Assembly (NCBI GenBank): GCA_945786985.1
Contig: CALZGC010000161.1
Coordinates: forward strand, 1-53,101
DNA from: an uncultured Nitrospirota bacterium
GTDB taxonomy: Bacteria; CG2-30-53-67
DNA: 53,101 bases
Reading direction: 5' to 3'
Shown: piece after piece, positions 1 to 8,323 of the stretch
Layout of the letters: each line of letters begins with the position of its first letter
Numbering within the stretch: position 1 is the first letter of the stretch
Translations under genes and position numbers: made by a program
Notes under the pieces: model-generated
What the model was told of the DNA's origin: nothing
The model's input: the letters and a program-made list of their open reading frames with translations, nothing else
The model's database searches: none

Positions 1-900
1 AAGGAGCTGATCGCCAGGTTCATTCACAGACACAGCCCGGGGGTCGCGGGGCCCTTTCTGGCTGTGAACTGCGCGGCCATACCAGAGGGGCTGCTTGAAA
101 GTGAACTCTTCGGGCATGAGAAGGGGGCTTTCAGCGGTGCGGTGTCGCGCAAGATCGGCAAGTTCGAACGGGCCGGCCAGGGCACCCTGCTGCTCGACGA
201 GGTCGGGGAGATGCCCCTGTCTCTGCAGGTCAAACTTCTGCGGGTGCTGCAGGAGAAAGAGATCGAGCGGGTCGGGGGCTCCGGGCCCATCCCGGTGTCG
301 GCCCGGATTGTTGCGACCACCAACCGCGATCTGGCACAGGCCGTTGCGAAGGGGCGTTTCCGGCAGGATCTCTTCTTCCGCCTGAACGTGATTCCCGTGA
401 GTATCCCGCCCCTGCGGGAGCGGCTCGCGGACATACAGCCGCTCAGCGAGTATTTTCTGAGGGGGTTTTCGCGGCGGGAGAGGAAACGGATCGAGGGGGT
501 TACCGACGAGGGGCTCGCCTTTCTGGCGTCGCGGACCTATCCCGGCAATGTCCGGGAGCTGCAAAACCTGATGGAGCGCGCGGTGCTGCTCTGCCGCGGG
601 GATCGGCTGGCGCTGGAGCACTTTACGGCCCTGGACGCCGCGCCGGCGGCGGCTGCGGGAGTGGAGCCTTGCCTTGCTGAAGGCGGATCAATGCGGGACA
701 TGGAGCAGACCCTTATTCTGCAGACCCTGCAGAGTGTACACGGGAATCGCACCCGGGCGTCCGCGCTCCTGGGAATCAGCCTGCGCACCCTGCGCAACAA
801 ACTGGCCGAATATCGCAAGCAGGGCATACCGGTGCCGCCCTATGACCCGGTGGCCTCGTCCCGGGCGAGAGGGGCCTCTCTGGGATGTTCGGGCGGGTAG
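1..900 (+). CDS. Sigma-54-dependent transcriptional activator, 5' truncated (FlrC/FleR/FlgR type)
   Basis: An open frame runs from the first base to the stop at 898-900 (299 codons), so the start and any receiver domain lie upstream of the window. What remains is the AAA+ sigma-54 interaction domain followed by a Fis-type helix-turn-helix. Visible motifs are [13 protein letters not shown] (the L1 loop that contacts sigma-54, with serine in the usual GAFTGA threonine position), [11 protein letters not shown] (Walker B), an arginine-finger stretch [22 protein letters not shown], and a C-terminal HTH ([18 protein letters not shown]). Such proteins hydrolyse ATP to open sigma-54 promoters. Its place directly ahead of a sigma-54 promoter and flgB suggests it is the class II/III flagellar activator. 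The last 25 or so residues after the HTH look unstructured. The flagellar role is inferred from context. Confidence 0.93.
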   Translation, partial: KELIARFIHRHSPGVAGPFLAVNCAAIPEGLLESELFGHEKGAFSGAVSRKIGKFERAGQGTLLLDEVGEMPLSLQVKLLRVLQEKEIERVGGSGPIPVSARIVATTNRDLAQAVAKGRFRQDLFFRLNVIPVSIPPLRERLADIQPLSEYFLRGFSRRERKRIEGVTDEGLAFLASRTYPGNVRELQNLMERAVLLCRGDRLALEHFTALDAAPAAAAGVEPCLAEGGSMRDMEQTLILQTLQSVHGNRTRASALLGISLRTLRNKLAEYRKQGIPVPPYDPVASSRARGASLGCSGG

Positions 901-1061
901 GCGAGTCCTGCCCAGTGGGGAAGAAACTGCCTAGCGCCGTTATTGGGGCACGGCCCCGCGGGGGAGAAGGAAGAGCGCCCTGCCTTCGGAAAGGCCGGTG
1001 CAGCAAGGCCCCGGGGGCGTGGCCTGTCTTCGTTCGGGCCGAGGGTCTTGCGTTGGCTGCA

Positions 1062-1077
1062 TGGCATGAGCTTTGCA
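1062..1077 (+). promoter_or_regulatory. Sigma-54 (RpoN) promoter upstream of flgB
   Basis: The sequence TGGCATGAGCTTTGCA matches the -24/-12 consensus TGGCACG-N4-TTGCW with correct GG-to-GC spacing and one mismatch (T for C). It sits 32 nt ahead of the flgB start, in the 208-nt gap after the sigma-54 activator gene. The rest of that gap is very GC-rich and holds several short inverted repeats that could be activator sites. I found no sigma-70 or sigma-28 promoter there. Confidence 0.85.
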
Positions 1078-1108
1078 CGTTTGCCCTACCGGGGCGAAGG
1101 AGGGATGT

Positions 1109-1516
1109 ATGCCTGATCTGAATACAGGGGAGTGGCAGGTGCTGGAGAGGGCCGTCGACCTGCACGCGCAGCGGCACCACCTGATCGTGTCCAACCTCGC
1201 CAATGCCGAGACCCCGGGCTACCGGGCGGTGAAGCTGCCCTTTGAAAACCTGCTGCAGGAGATGGTTGACCGGCGCGCTCAGCCGCCGCTGCGGACCACG
1301 CAGCCCGGTCACCTCCCCGGAGCCGGACCGGGCGGGGGTGCACCGCCTCAGGTGGTGGTCCGGACGGAGGGTGCCGGCCGGGACGGCAACACGGTGAACA
1401 GCGATCAGGAGCTGGTGGACCTGTCGGTCAACCAGGTGCAATACAATGCCAAGGTGGAGGCCCTGACCCGGATGTTCAAGCTCCTGGATTACGCCATCGA
1501 TGAAGGAGGGAAGTAG
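1109..1516 (+). CDS. flgB: Flagellar proximal rod protein FlgB
   Basis: This 135-residue protein is a proximal rod subunit of the flagellar basal body, exported by the type III apparatus and assembled on the MS-ring/FliE junction. The family's N-terminal helix is visible (RAVDLHAQRHHLIVSNLANA, then ETPGYRA), as is a C-terminal helix with NQVQYNAKVEALTRMFKLL. The middle, about residues 65-100, is Pro/Gly-rich. The ATG at 1109 is chosen because GAAGGAGGG lies 5-13 nt upstream. An in-frame TTG at 1073 is open but falls inside the sigma-54 promoter. It is the first gene of the rod/hook/export operon, and flgC starts 1 nt after its stop. Confidence 0.97.
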   Translation: MPDLNTGEWQVLERAVDLHAQRHHLIVSNLANAETPGYRAVKLPFENLLQEMVDRRAQPPLRTTQPGHLPGAGPGGGAPPQVVVRTEGAGRDGNTVNSDQELVDLSVNQVQYNAKVEALTRMFKLLDYAIDEGGK

Positions 1517-1517
1517 C

Positions 1518-1955
1518 ATGGATCTTTTCAACGCCATGAATATCAGCGCGTCGGGACTGACGGCGCAGCGGGACCGGATGAATGTGATTTCCAGCAACCT
1601 GGCCAATATGCACACCACCCGGACGCCCGAGGGCGGACCGTACCGGAGAAAAAGCGTCGTCTTCGAGGCACACGCTCCGGTGCCGCCCTTTCAGCAGGTG
1701 TTGCAGGACCGCATCGGGCAGCAGGCGAAGGCGGTGCGTGTCAGCGGTATCGCTGAGAGCAACAAGCCGCCTGTTCGTGTTTATGACCCGTCCCATCCGG
1801 ATGCCGGTGCCGACGGTTACGTGGCGCTCCCGGCAATCAACCTGATGTCGGAAATGGTGGACATGATTTCGGCTTCCCGTGCCTTCGAGGCAAACATTAC
1901 GGCCGTGGGCGCCTCCAAGAATATGGCCTCCAAGGCGCTGGAGATCGGCCGGTAG
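1518..1955 (+). CDS. flgC: Flagellar proximal rod protein FlgC
   Basis: FlgC (145 residues) is the second proximal rod subunit and partners FlgB and FliE. The N-terminus carries the rod/hook signature (MNISASGLTAQRDRMNVISS, then NLAN) and the C-terminus has NLMSEMVDMISASRAFEANI, the helix that forms the coiled D0 domain. Length is normal for the family. The ATG at 1518 is used because the flgB stop region provides GAAGGAGGGAAG just upstream. An in-frame ATG at 1500 lies within flgB and lacks a ribosome-binding site. It is tightly coupled to flgB and followed after 50 nt by fliE. Confidence 0.97.
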   Translation: MDLFNAMNISASGLTAQRDRMNVISSNLANMHTTRTPEGGPYRRKSVVFEAHAPVPPFQQVLQDRIGQQAKAVRVSGIAESNKPPVRVYDPSHPDAGADGYVALPAINLMSEMVDMISASRAFEANITAVGASKNMASKALEIGR

Positions 1956-2005
1956 TTGGGTCTGAAAGTGACGGCCCCGGTCAGGGGGCATGGAGGGCAT
2001 TGCCC

Positions 2006-2314
2006 ATGAAAGAGATCGGCATTCAGGGATTTGTACCGCCGGCGGATGTGGATGTCCCGTCGCGCAGCGGAAAGGCCACGGAAGGTTCGTCGAAGAGTGA
2101 CTTCGGGGCGTTGCTCGAGAAAACCGTGGGGGAAGTGGAACGGCTCCAGCAGGAGGCCGGGCGGGCGGCGGAAGCCATGGCATCCGGTCAAACGGAGAGC
2201 ATTCATGAAACCATGATTGCCCTGAAAAAGGCGGAGCTCTCCTTCAAAATGATGATGCAGGTGCGCAACAAAATCGTCAAAGCCTACGAAGAGGTCATGC
2301 GGATGCAGGTATAG
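2006..2314 (+). CDS. fliE: Flagellar hook-basal body complex protein FliE
   Basis: FliE (102 residues) joins the MS-ring protein FliF to the proximal rod and is the first substrate of the export gate. The C-terminal half is diagnostic: a helix with IHETMIALKKAELSFKMMMQ followed by VRNKIVKAYEEVMRMQV. The N-terminal third is variable. The ATG at 2006 follows GGAGGG by 8 nt; a TTG two codons earlier is too close to that site. The gene is normal in length and position. The 94 nt downstream are almost filled by a hexanucleotide tandem repeat. Confidence 0.96.
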   Translation: MKEIGIQGFVPPADVDVPSRSGKATEGSSKSDFGALLEKTVGEVERLQQEAGRAAEAMASGQTESIHETMIALKKAELSFKMMMQVRNKIVKAYEEVMRMQV

Positions 2315-2324
2315 GGACAGTGTA

Positions 2325-2396
2325 GGTAAAGGTAAAGGTAAAGGTAAAGGTAAAGGTAAAGGTAAAAGTAGAAGTAGAAGTAAAAGTAAAAATAAA
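2325..2396 (+). repeat. Hexanucleotide tandem repeat between fliE and fliF
   Basis: Seven perfect GGTAAA units (2325-2366) are followed by five degenerate units (AGTAGA, AGTAGA, AGTAAA, AGTAAA, AATAAA), giving a 72-nt purine-rich tract that drifts toward A-rich. It ends directly at the fliF Shine-Dalgarno (AGGA, 2397-2400). No stop-free role in a + strand gene is evident, and the tract lies outside both coding regions. It probably acts as an unstructured translation leader. Copy-number change would alter leader length but not the reading frame. Confidence 0.95.
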
Positions 2397-2408
2397 AGGA
2401 TAGCATAA

Positions 2409-3989
2409 ATGGGTGCCAGGCTCAAGAAGTTCGCCGCAGACTTAAGTGTATTGCCGCCCGTTCAGAAGGTGCTCCTCATTGGGGTGGTCGGGACGGCTCT
2501 GGCGGGCGTCCTTCTGTTTCTCATGTCGGTGCAGCGGCCCTCCTATGTGTTGCTTTACTCGGGGCTCAGTTCGGAGGATGCGGCGGGCATCGTGGACGCG
2601 ATCCAGTCCGAGAAGGTTCCCTACCGGATCGAGGGCGGTGGCGGGAACATCCTGGTGCCCGCGGACAAGGTCTATGAGGTCCGCATGCAGCTCGCCGGCC
2701 AAGGCCTGCCCCGTAACGGAGTGGGCTTTGAGATCTTTGACAAGTTGCAGATCGGCACGACCGAATTCGTCCAGAAAATGAACTACCGCCGTGCCCTGGA
2801 GGGAGAACTGGCGCGTACCGTCTCTCAGGTCCAGGGGGTCGACCGCAGTCGCGTTCACCTCTCCATACCGGAGGAGACTGTTTTTCTGGAGGACCGCCAG
2901 GAGGCGTCGGCGTCGGTCTTTTTGAAGCTGGGGCCGGCGGTGCAGCTGCATTCAAAACAGGTACAGGGCATCGTCTACCTGGTCTCCGGAGCCGTGGAGG
3001 GGTTGCACCCGGAGCACGTGACCGTCATGGACACCCGGGGCCGCATGCTCAACGGTCCCCGGGACGAAGCCTTTGAAGCGGGGCTTTCCGGCACCCAAAC
3101 CGAGTATCAGCAGCGTTTCGAGGGCAACCTGAAGAAAAGCATCGAGACCATGCTGGAAAAGGTTATCGGCCAGGGAAAAGTCGTGGCCCAGGTGCGGGGG
3201 AGCTTCAATTTCGAACAGGTTCAGAAGACGGAGGAACTCTACGACCCCAAGGTCACGGCCGTGCGCAGTGAGCAGACCAGCAAGGAGAAATCCAGCGGTA
3301 CCAGCGGCGCGGCCTCGGGCATTCCCGGGACGGCCTCCAACATTCCGGGGGAAGGGGGCGGTGCAGGGCCTGGGGCCGCGAGCAATAACCTCCAGCGGCA
3401 GAACGAGACCCTCAATTACGAAATCAACAAAGTGACCCGTCACGTGGTGGAGCCGACGGGCAGGCTTGAAAAGCTGTCGGTGGCCGTGCTGGTGGACGGG
3501 ACCTATCAAGGCGCCGGGGAGGGGGACGAGACAACCTACGTGCCCCGCACCGAGGACGAACTGCTCAAATATGAAACCCTGGTCAAGGGGATCGTGGGCT
3601 TCGACGAAACCCGGGGCGATCAGGTCCATGTAGAGAACATCCCCTTCGAAACGGACCTGAAGGGGGACTGGTTCGAGACGGAAGCGTCGGGCGGTTTCAT
3701 CACGCCGCTGATGATCGTGCTGCTGCGCTATGGATTGGTCGCTCTCTTTGGGGTGCTTTTTCTGCTGTTCCTGATCAAGCCCCTGATCTCGTGGCTGACC
3801 AGCCAGCCGAGCGGTCCCGCGGGTTTTCCCGCCACGGTGGCCGAGTTGGAGACGGCCCTGACAGGGCAGCGTCTGCCGGGCGTGAGCAGCGATCCGCGGG
3901 CGGTTCGCACCGCGGTGCAGAAGCTGGTCAATGAGGATCCCGCCCTGGCGACCACCCTCGTTCGGGAGTGGTTGAATGAACAGAGGTAG
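2409..3989 (+). CDS. fliF: Flagellar MS-ring protein FliF
   Basis: FliF (526 residues) forms the MS-ring in the inner membrane, the platform for the rod, export gate and C-ring. A first transmembrane helix lies at about 20-40 (VLLIGVVGTALAGVLLFLMS) and a second at about 435-458. Between them are the ring-building motifs, with YSGLSSEDAAGIVDAI and a YscJ-like segment (GVGFEIFDKL, EGELARTVSQVQGV, SRVHLSIPEE). A Gly/Ser/Ala-rich insert occupies about 290-325. The C-terminal tail ends in VNEDPALATTLVREWL, the helix that binds FliG. ATG at 2409 has AGGA 8 nt upstream, right after the hexanucleotide repeat. fliG follows after 5 nt. Confidence 0.98.
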   Translation: MGARLKKFAADLSVLPPVQKVLLIGVVGTALAGVLLFLMSVQRPSYVLLYSGLSSEDAAGIVDAIQSEKVPYRIEGGGGNILVPADKVYEVRMQLAGQGLPRNGVGFEIFDKLQIGTTEFVQKMNYRRALEGELARTVSQVQGVDRSRVHLSIPEETVFLEDRQEASASVFLKLGPAVQLHSKQVQGIVYLVSGAVEGLHPEHVTVMDTRGRMLNGPRDEAFEAGLSGTQTEYQQRFEGNLKKSIETMLEKVIGQGKVVAQVRGSFNFEQVQKTEELYDPKVTAVRSEQTSKEKSSGTSGAASGIPGTASNIPGEGGGAGPGAASNNLQRQNETLNYEINKVTRHVVEPTGRLEKLSVAVLVDGTYQGAGEGDETTYVPRTEDELLKYETLVKGIVGFDETRGDQVHVENIPFETDLKGDWFETEASGGFITPLMIVLLRYGLVALFGVLFLLFLIKPLISWLTSQPSGPAGFPATVAELETALTGQRLPGVSSDPRAVRTAVQKLVNEDPALATTLVREWLNEQR

Positions 3990-3994
3990 CGGCC

Positions 3995-5005
3995 ATGCTC
4001 GATAATATGTCCGGACCCGAGAAGGCGGCCATTCTCGTGCTCGCGCTGGGTGAAAACTTCGCCACCCAACTGATGCAGAATCTGGCGAGCCATGAAGTCC
4101 ATCGACTTGGCGCGCTCATGACCCGCACCAAGGACTTCTCCCTCGAGGATGTGGACGCGGTGATCGCCGAGTACCATCGGCGGGCCCATCAGAGCAAGGA
4201 AGGCATTCCCGCGGGCGGTGAGGACTATGTCAAGCGTCTGATTGTGAATGCCCTGGGAGAGGAGAAGGCCCGTCCCATTGTGGAGAAGCTCTCGTCCAAA
4301 GCCCACAATCAGGTGGACCTGACATTTATCCGGGACATCGAACCGAGGAATCTGGTCAACTTCATCAAATTCGAGCATCCCCAGACCATTGCACTCATCA
4401 TGTCCTATTTCTCCACGGCCCAGGCAGCGGAAGCGCTGACGCTCCTGCCGGAGACACTCCGGGCCGAAGTGATGATGCGTATGGCCAATCTCGACACGGT
4501 GGACAGCAACATGGTCGGTGAAATCGCAAACGCCATTGAACGGGAAGTGCGGGTGGCCACCGGTACCGGCCGCAGCCACAAGGTGAGCGGCCTGCAGACG
4601 GTGGCGGAGATCATGAACAATCTGGACAAAGCCGTTGCCGGAGAGATATTCGAGTTCCTGGAGGAAAAGGACAGCAGGCTCTCCGAGGGGATTCGGGAGC
4701 TCATGTTTGTCTTTGAGGACCTGGTGGAGATAGATGACCGCGGCCTCCAGGCCATCCTCAAGAATGTGGACAATGACTCGCTCATCATGGCGCTGAAGAC
4801 CGCCGGAGAGCAGATCAAAGAAAAGATTTTCCGCAACATGTCCAGTCGCGCCGCACAGATGATCGAGGAAGAGATGGAGGTCATGGGGCCTGTGCGCATC
4901 AGTGAAGTGGAGCAGGCTCAGAAAGAGATCGCCTCCGTGGCGCGCAAACTGGAGGAGAGCGGCGAGATTGTCATGGCCCGCGGCGAAGGAGACATCGTTG
5001 TCTAA
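3995..5005 (+). CDS. fliG: Flagellar motor switch protein FliG
   Basis: FliG (336 residues) is the C-ring component that contacts the MS-ring and the stator and generates torque. The N-terminal domain begins MSGPEKAAILVLALGENFA; the middle domain carries the EHPQTIALIMSYF motif (EHPQ) used to bind FliM; the C-terminal torque helix contains NVDNDSLIMALKTAGEQIKE and FRNMSSRAAQMIEEEMEVMG with the charged residues that face MotA. Length is normal. ATG at 3995 lies 5 nt after the fliF stop. The gene overlaps fliH by 8 nt. Confidence 0.98.
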   Translation: MLDNMSGPEKAAILVLALGENFATQLMQNLASHEVHRLGALMTRTKDFSLEDVDAVIAEYHRRAHQSKEGIPAGGEDYVKRLIVNALGEEKARPIVEKLSSKAHNQVDLTFIRDIEPRNLVNFIKFEHPQTIALIMSYFSTAQAAEALTLLPETLRAEVMMRMANLDTVDSNMVGEIANAIEREVRVATGTGRSHKVSGLQTVAEIMNNLDKAVAGEIFEFLEEKDSRLSEGIRELMFVFEDLVEIDDRGLQAILKNVDNDSLIMALKTAGEQIKEKIFRNMSSRAAQMIEEEMEVMGPVRISEVEQAQKEIASVARKLEESGEIVMARGEGDIVV

Positions 5006-5720
5006 GATTCTCAAAAACAAAGGGGAAGCGTTCAAAACGTGGAATCCCGGTGAGGTGAAAGAGACCCCGGAGCCCCGCGGCCGGCGGGAGGGGGACAGCG
5101 AGGCCCTTTTTGAAGCGACAGGATTCCTCCCGGGCATGGCGTCCTGTACCGAAGGGCGGTCCGTACAGGAAATTATCGGGCAGGCGAAACAGCGCGCGGA
5201 CGAAATCGCCCGGGAGGCCTACGAAAAAGGGTTTGCCCAGGGCGAAGCCGCGGGATTTGAATTCGGGAACAAGAAGGCCGAGTCCGTCGCCCAGGCGTTC
5301 CTCAACGTCATCACGGAAGTACGAAACCTGCGGCACGAGGTCTTGGCACAGGCGGAGCGGGAGGCCGTGGCGTTGGCTATGCGGATTGCCGAGCAGGTTA
5401 TCGCCCACGAAATCAGCGTGCAGGAGGAGACGATCCTACACGTGGCGCGCGCCGCGCTGCAGCTGGCGGCGGGCCAGGACCGGATACGCATTGTGCTGCA
5501 TCCCGAGGATCACGCTTTCTGGATCAACAGCGCCGACGTGCTGCAATCTGCGCTGGACGGGATGGGCGAAGTGACCGTGGACACCAACCCGGATATCCGC
5601 AGGGGCGGCTGTCTCATCCAGACCGAATTCGGAGAGATCAACGCAGAGGTGGATCGTAAGATCGCCTTGGTCTTTCAGGCGTTGACAGATCAGTTGGCCA
5701 AGACGGGGCCGGGGGAGTGA
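4998..5720 (+). CDS. fliH: Flagellar assembly protein FliH
   Basis: FliH (240 residues) is the stator-like regulator of the export ATPase FliI and links it to the C-ring. The central part has the GxxxG-style helix (REAYEKGFAQGEAAGFEFG), followed by a coiled coil and a C-terminal FliH/HrpE domain (ALAMRIAEQVIAHEI, DTNPDIRRGGCLIQTEFGEI). I choose the TTG at 4998, which overlaps the fliG stop by 8 nt and has AAGGAGA 5 nt upstream. This gives the usual family length, whereas the in-frame ATG at 4902 is deep inside fliG. Use of a TTG start is inferred. Confidence 0.93.
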   Translation: MSKILKNKGEAFKTWNPGEVKETPEPRGRREGDSEALFEATGFLPGMASCTEGRSVQEIIGQAKQRADEIAREAYEKGFAQGEAAGFEFGNKKAESVAQAFLNVITEVRNLRHEVLAQAEREAVALAMRIAEQVIAHEISVQEETILHVARAALQLAAGQDRIRIVLHPEDHAFWINSADVLQSALDGMGEVTVDTNPDIRRGGCLIQTEFGEINAEVDRKIALVFQALTDQLAKTGPGE

Positions 5721-5762
5721 ACCAGCCAGCCCGGCGCGGCACGCAGAAAGCAGGATCCTAGC

Positions 5763-7085
5763 ATGATCGATCTTTCGTCCTATGGTGAGGCGGTTCGGCG
5801 CGTGGAGCCGGTGCAGTGGCACGGCCGGGTGACGCGAATCACCGGCCTGATGATCGAAGCCAACGGGCCGTACGTACCCCTGGGTGGGTTGTGCGAGATC
5901 CACCCCGCCGGTGCAACGCCGCTTCTGGCGGAGGCCGTGGGGTTCCGGGACCGGAAGATCCTGCTGATGCCCTACGGAACGAGTATCGGCATCGGCCCCG
6001 GCGATCGCGTGACGCGCCAGACGCCGGAAGCAACGGTATCCGTGGGCCCCCAGTTTCTGGGGCGTGTGGTCGATGGCTTCGCCAGGGCCGTGGACGATGG
6101 CCCACCGATTCAACCGGGGCCGGCCTATCCGCTTCAGGCGTCGCCGCCGGACGCTCTGAGCCGCGGGCGCATCTCCGAACCGTTGGACTTGGGGATTCGC
6201 GCACTCAACGGTTTGCTGACCTGCGGCAAGGGACAGCGGGTTGGGATCCTGGCGGGAAGCGGCGTGGGCAAGAGCGTGCTTCTGGGCATGATCGCCCGGT
6301 ATGCCCGGGCCGACGTGAACGTGATTGCCCTCATCGGAGAGAGAGGCCGGGAAGTCCGGGAGTTCATCGAGAAGGACCTCGGTCCGGAGGGACTGAACCG
6401 TTCGGTGGTGGTCGTTGCCACGTCGGATCAGTCGCCGCTGCTCCGAATCCGGGCTGCCTACGCAGCGACAGCTCTCGCGGAGTATTTCAGGGACCAAGGC
6501 CGGGATGTCAACCTGATGATGGATTCTGTCACCCGCTTTGCCATGGCCCTGCGGGAGGTGGGTCTTTCCGTAGGGGAGCCACCCACGACGAAAGGATACA
6601 CTCCCTCGGTCTTCGCGGTGCTGCCAAAGCTCCTGGAGCGCGCCGGCACCTGTGCCGGGAAGGGAACCATCACCGGTCTCTACACCGTCCTTGTGGAAGG
6701 GGATGACATGAATGAGCCCATTGCGGACGCCACGCGGGCCATTCTGGATGGACACATCGTGCTCTCGCGGGACCTCGCGGCGCGCAGTCATTATCCTGCC
6801 ATTGACGTGCTGCGCAGCAAAAGCCGTGTCATGATAGATGTCGTCTCCCGGGAGCATCGTCGTGATGCCGATCGGTTCATCAAGACCCTGGCCACCTACC
6901 GCAGTGCTGAGGACCTGATCAACATCGGCGCCTATGCTCGAGGCAGCAATCCGGAAATCGACGAGGCCATTGACAAATTCGGGCCCATGAACGCCTACCT
7001 GCAACAGGAAATCGACGAGCAGGCAGGTCTGGAGGAAGGCATCGCGGGCCTGGCCTCTGTCTTGCCGACCGAAACGCAGGCGTAA
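5763..7085 (+). CDS. fliI: Flagellum-specific ATP synthase FliI
   Basis: FliI (440 residues) is the export ATPase that helps load substrates into the flagellar type III gate; it is homologous to F1 beta. Walker A GSGVGKS is at 165-171, preceded by the lead-in GLLTCGKGQRVGILA. Walker B lies in VNLMMDSVTRFAMA, and the catalytic-loop region contains SVGEPPTTKGYTPSVF. The lid/C-terminal region contains DGHIVLSRDLAARSHYPAID. Length and domain order are standard. The ATG at 5763 has a modest AGGA 9 nt upstream. It sits in the conserved order fliH-fliI-fliJ. Confidence 0.98.
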   Translation: MIDLSSYGEAVRRVEPVQWHGRVTRITGLMIEANGPYVPLGGLCEIHPAGATPLLAEAVGFRDRKILLMPYGTSIGIGPGDRVTRQTPEATVSVGPQFLGRVVDGFARAVDDGPPIQPGPAYPLQASPPDALSRGRISEPLDLGIRALNGLLTCGKGQRVGILAGSGVGKSVLLGMIARYARADVNVIALIGERGREVREFIEKDLGPEGLNRSVVVVATSDQSPLLRIRAAYAATALAEYFRDQGRDVNLMMDSVTRFAMALREVGLSVGEPPTTKGYTPSVFAVLPKLLERAGTCAGKGTITGLYTVLVEGDDMNEPIADATRAILDGHIVLSRDLAARSHYPAIDVLRSKSRVMIDVVSREHRRDADRFIKTLATYRSAEDLINIGAYARGSNPEIDEAIDKFGPMNAYLQQEIDEQAGLEEGIAGLASVLPTETQA

Positions 7086-7117
7086 CCCCCGGGGGTAGGC
7101 CAGGAGGTATTGAAGAG

Positions 7118-7615
7118 ATGGTTCCCTATCGATTCGCTGCGGTGCTGCGCTACCGAGAACAGCTTCTGGAGCAGGTGCAGCGGGAGTTTGCTGCGCTGCA
7201 GGGGAAACTCATGTTCGAGATGTCGCGGCTGACCATGCTGGAGCAGACGAAAAGGGAGCAGAGCGAAGAGGTCGCGCGACTGCAGCAGGGGGGGGCCGCC
7301 ATCCGGGAGATCGGGTTGTACCATCTGGTGTTGGACAGACTCTATGTTGCTATTGTGCAGCAGCGAAAGCGGTTGCAGCGATTGAACGGGGAGCTCGGGG
7401 CCAAACGCGAGGACTTGGTCCTCGCCATGCAGAAGAAAAAGATCCTGGAAAAGATCAAGGAGCGGGACGCCGAAGCCCAATGGGAGGCGGAACAGCGGCG
7501 GGAGCGGCTTCTGGCCGATGAAATGGTTGTGAACAAGACAGCACGGGCCATGAGTCTGTCACGCCAACGGGACGGGGAGGAGGAATCGGCCGGCCCCCTG
7601 AAGGAGGGACGATGA
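7118..7615 (+). CDS. fliJ: Flagellar export protein FliJ
   Basis: FliJ (165 residues) is a coiled-coil protein that sits in the FliI hexamer like the F1 gamma subunit and connects it to FlhA. The N-terminus (PYRFAAVLRYREQLLEQ) and the almost wholly helical, Glu/Arg/Gln-rich body match the family. The ATG at 7118 follows AGGAGG by 12 nt. The 3' end overlaps the next gene by 4 nt (ATGA at 7612-7615), indicating translational coupling with the MotE-like gene. Confidence 0.93.
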   Translation: MVPYRFAAVLRYREQLLEQVQREFAALQGKLMFEMSRLTMLEQTKREQSEEVARLQQGGAAIREIGLYHLVLDRLYVAIVQQRKRLQRLNGELGAKREDLVLAMQKKKILEKIKERDAEAQWEAEQRRERLLADEMVVNKTARAMSLSRQRDGEEESAGPLKEGR

Positions 7616-8181
7616 CATCGGAAACGAAGCGCATCCATGGAATGCATTGGGGAATGCTCTGGGGAATGCTCTGGGGAATGCTCTGGGTCTGCTCTGTGTG
7701 GCCGGGCGGTTATGCCGAAGCCCGACAGCCCACGGCAGCCAGCTCCGCCGCTTCGCAGATGTCGGACGCGGGGGCGCCGGAGGAGACCCCCCGCACAAAG
7801 CTATTTCGGTCGGTGGCCGAAGAGCGAGACGCGCTCGAGCGGTTGCGGCGGGACCTTCTGCTGGAGGAGAAGCGGCTGGAGAAGACCCGGGAGGAAATTG
7901 TAGAGCGGATCGCGGGGTTGAAGGAGATACGGGACCGGGTGGCCAAGGATATGGCCCGCTATCACGCAGAGCGGGAAAAGGAGATGAACCATCTTGTCAA
8001 GATATATGAGGCCATGAGCCCCGAGGAGGCGGGTCCCCTGGTGGACCAGTTGGAGCAGGACATTTCGGTGGAACTTCTCTTCAGGATGAAAGACAAGAAG
8101 GCCGGACGCATTCTCGAGTTTGTCGACGAAGGAAGGGCCGTCAGCATTACGGAGGATCTGGCCCGTCGCAAAGTAAGGTAG
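7612..8181 (+). CDS. MotE-like periplasmic/membrane-anchored protein (MgtE N-terminal-like domain)
   Basis: This 189-residue protein has a basic N-terminus and a hydrophobic Trp/Met-rich stretch (residues 10-30) that serves as a signal peptide or anchor. A long charged coiled coil follows (about 60-125), then a short domain with YEAMSPEEAGPLVDQL and DKKAGRILEFVDEGRA, which resembles the MgtE N-terminal fold. Genes of this layout sit between fliJ and fliK in many bacteria; the family includes MotE, reported as a MotC-stabilising periplasmic chaperone. Its role here is inferred from family and position. The hydrophobic segment is made of a 12-bp tandem repeat, described separately. Confidence 0.82.
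   Translation: MTSETKRIHGMHWGMLWGMLWGMLWVCSVWPGGYAEARQPTAASSAASQMSDAGAPEETPRTKLFRSVAEERDALERLRRDLLLEEKRLEKTREEIVERIAGLKEIRDRVAKDMARYHAEREKEMNHLVKIYEAMSPEEAGPLVDQLEQDISVELLFRMKDKKAGRILEFVDEGRAVSITEDLARRKVR
7639..7686 (+). repeat. 12-bp tandem repeat inside the signal peptide of the MotE-like gene
   Basis: Four consecutive 12-bp units, GGAATGCATTGG then three identical GGAATGCTCTGG, encode GMHW-GMLW-GMLW-GMLW. Three of the four units are perfect. The repeat is in frame and forms most of the hydrophobic core of the signal or anchor segment. Gain or loss of units would change the hydrophobic length by four residues without a frameshift. Confidence 0.95.
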
Positions 8182-8323
8182 TCCGCACGATCCCTGAGGG
8201 CACCTTCAGACTGGGCTGCGCCCTGTCGGCGGTGGTTCCGGAATTCGAAAAAGAACTCATGCCCAGCGTCTTTCTGAAGCTTGGAGGCGCTGCATTGTAC
8301 TTCACAGGAAAGGAGGTGATACC

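Noticed and set aside
334-351. TGGCACAGGCCGTTGC inside the sigma-54 activator gene
   Set aside because: The spacing is one nucleotide too long and it lies within a coding region.
1817-2425. A Leu/Pro-rich frame on the - strand over the hexanucleotide repeat
   Set aside because: The Leu-Pro runs are only the translation of the simple repeat, and the frame covers flgC and fliE in antisense.
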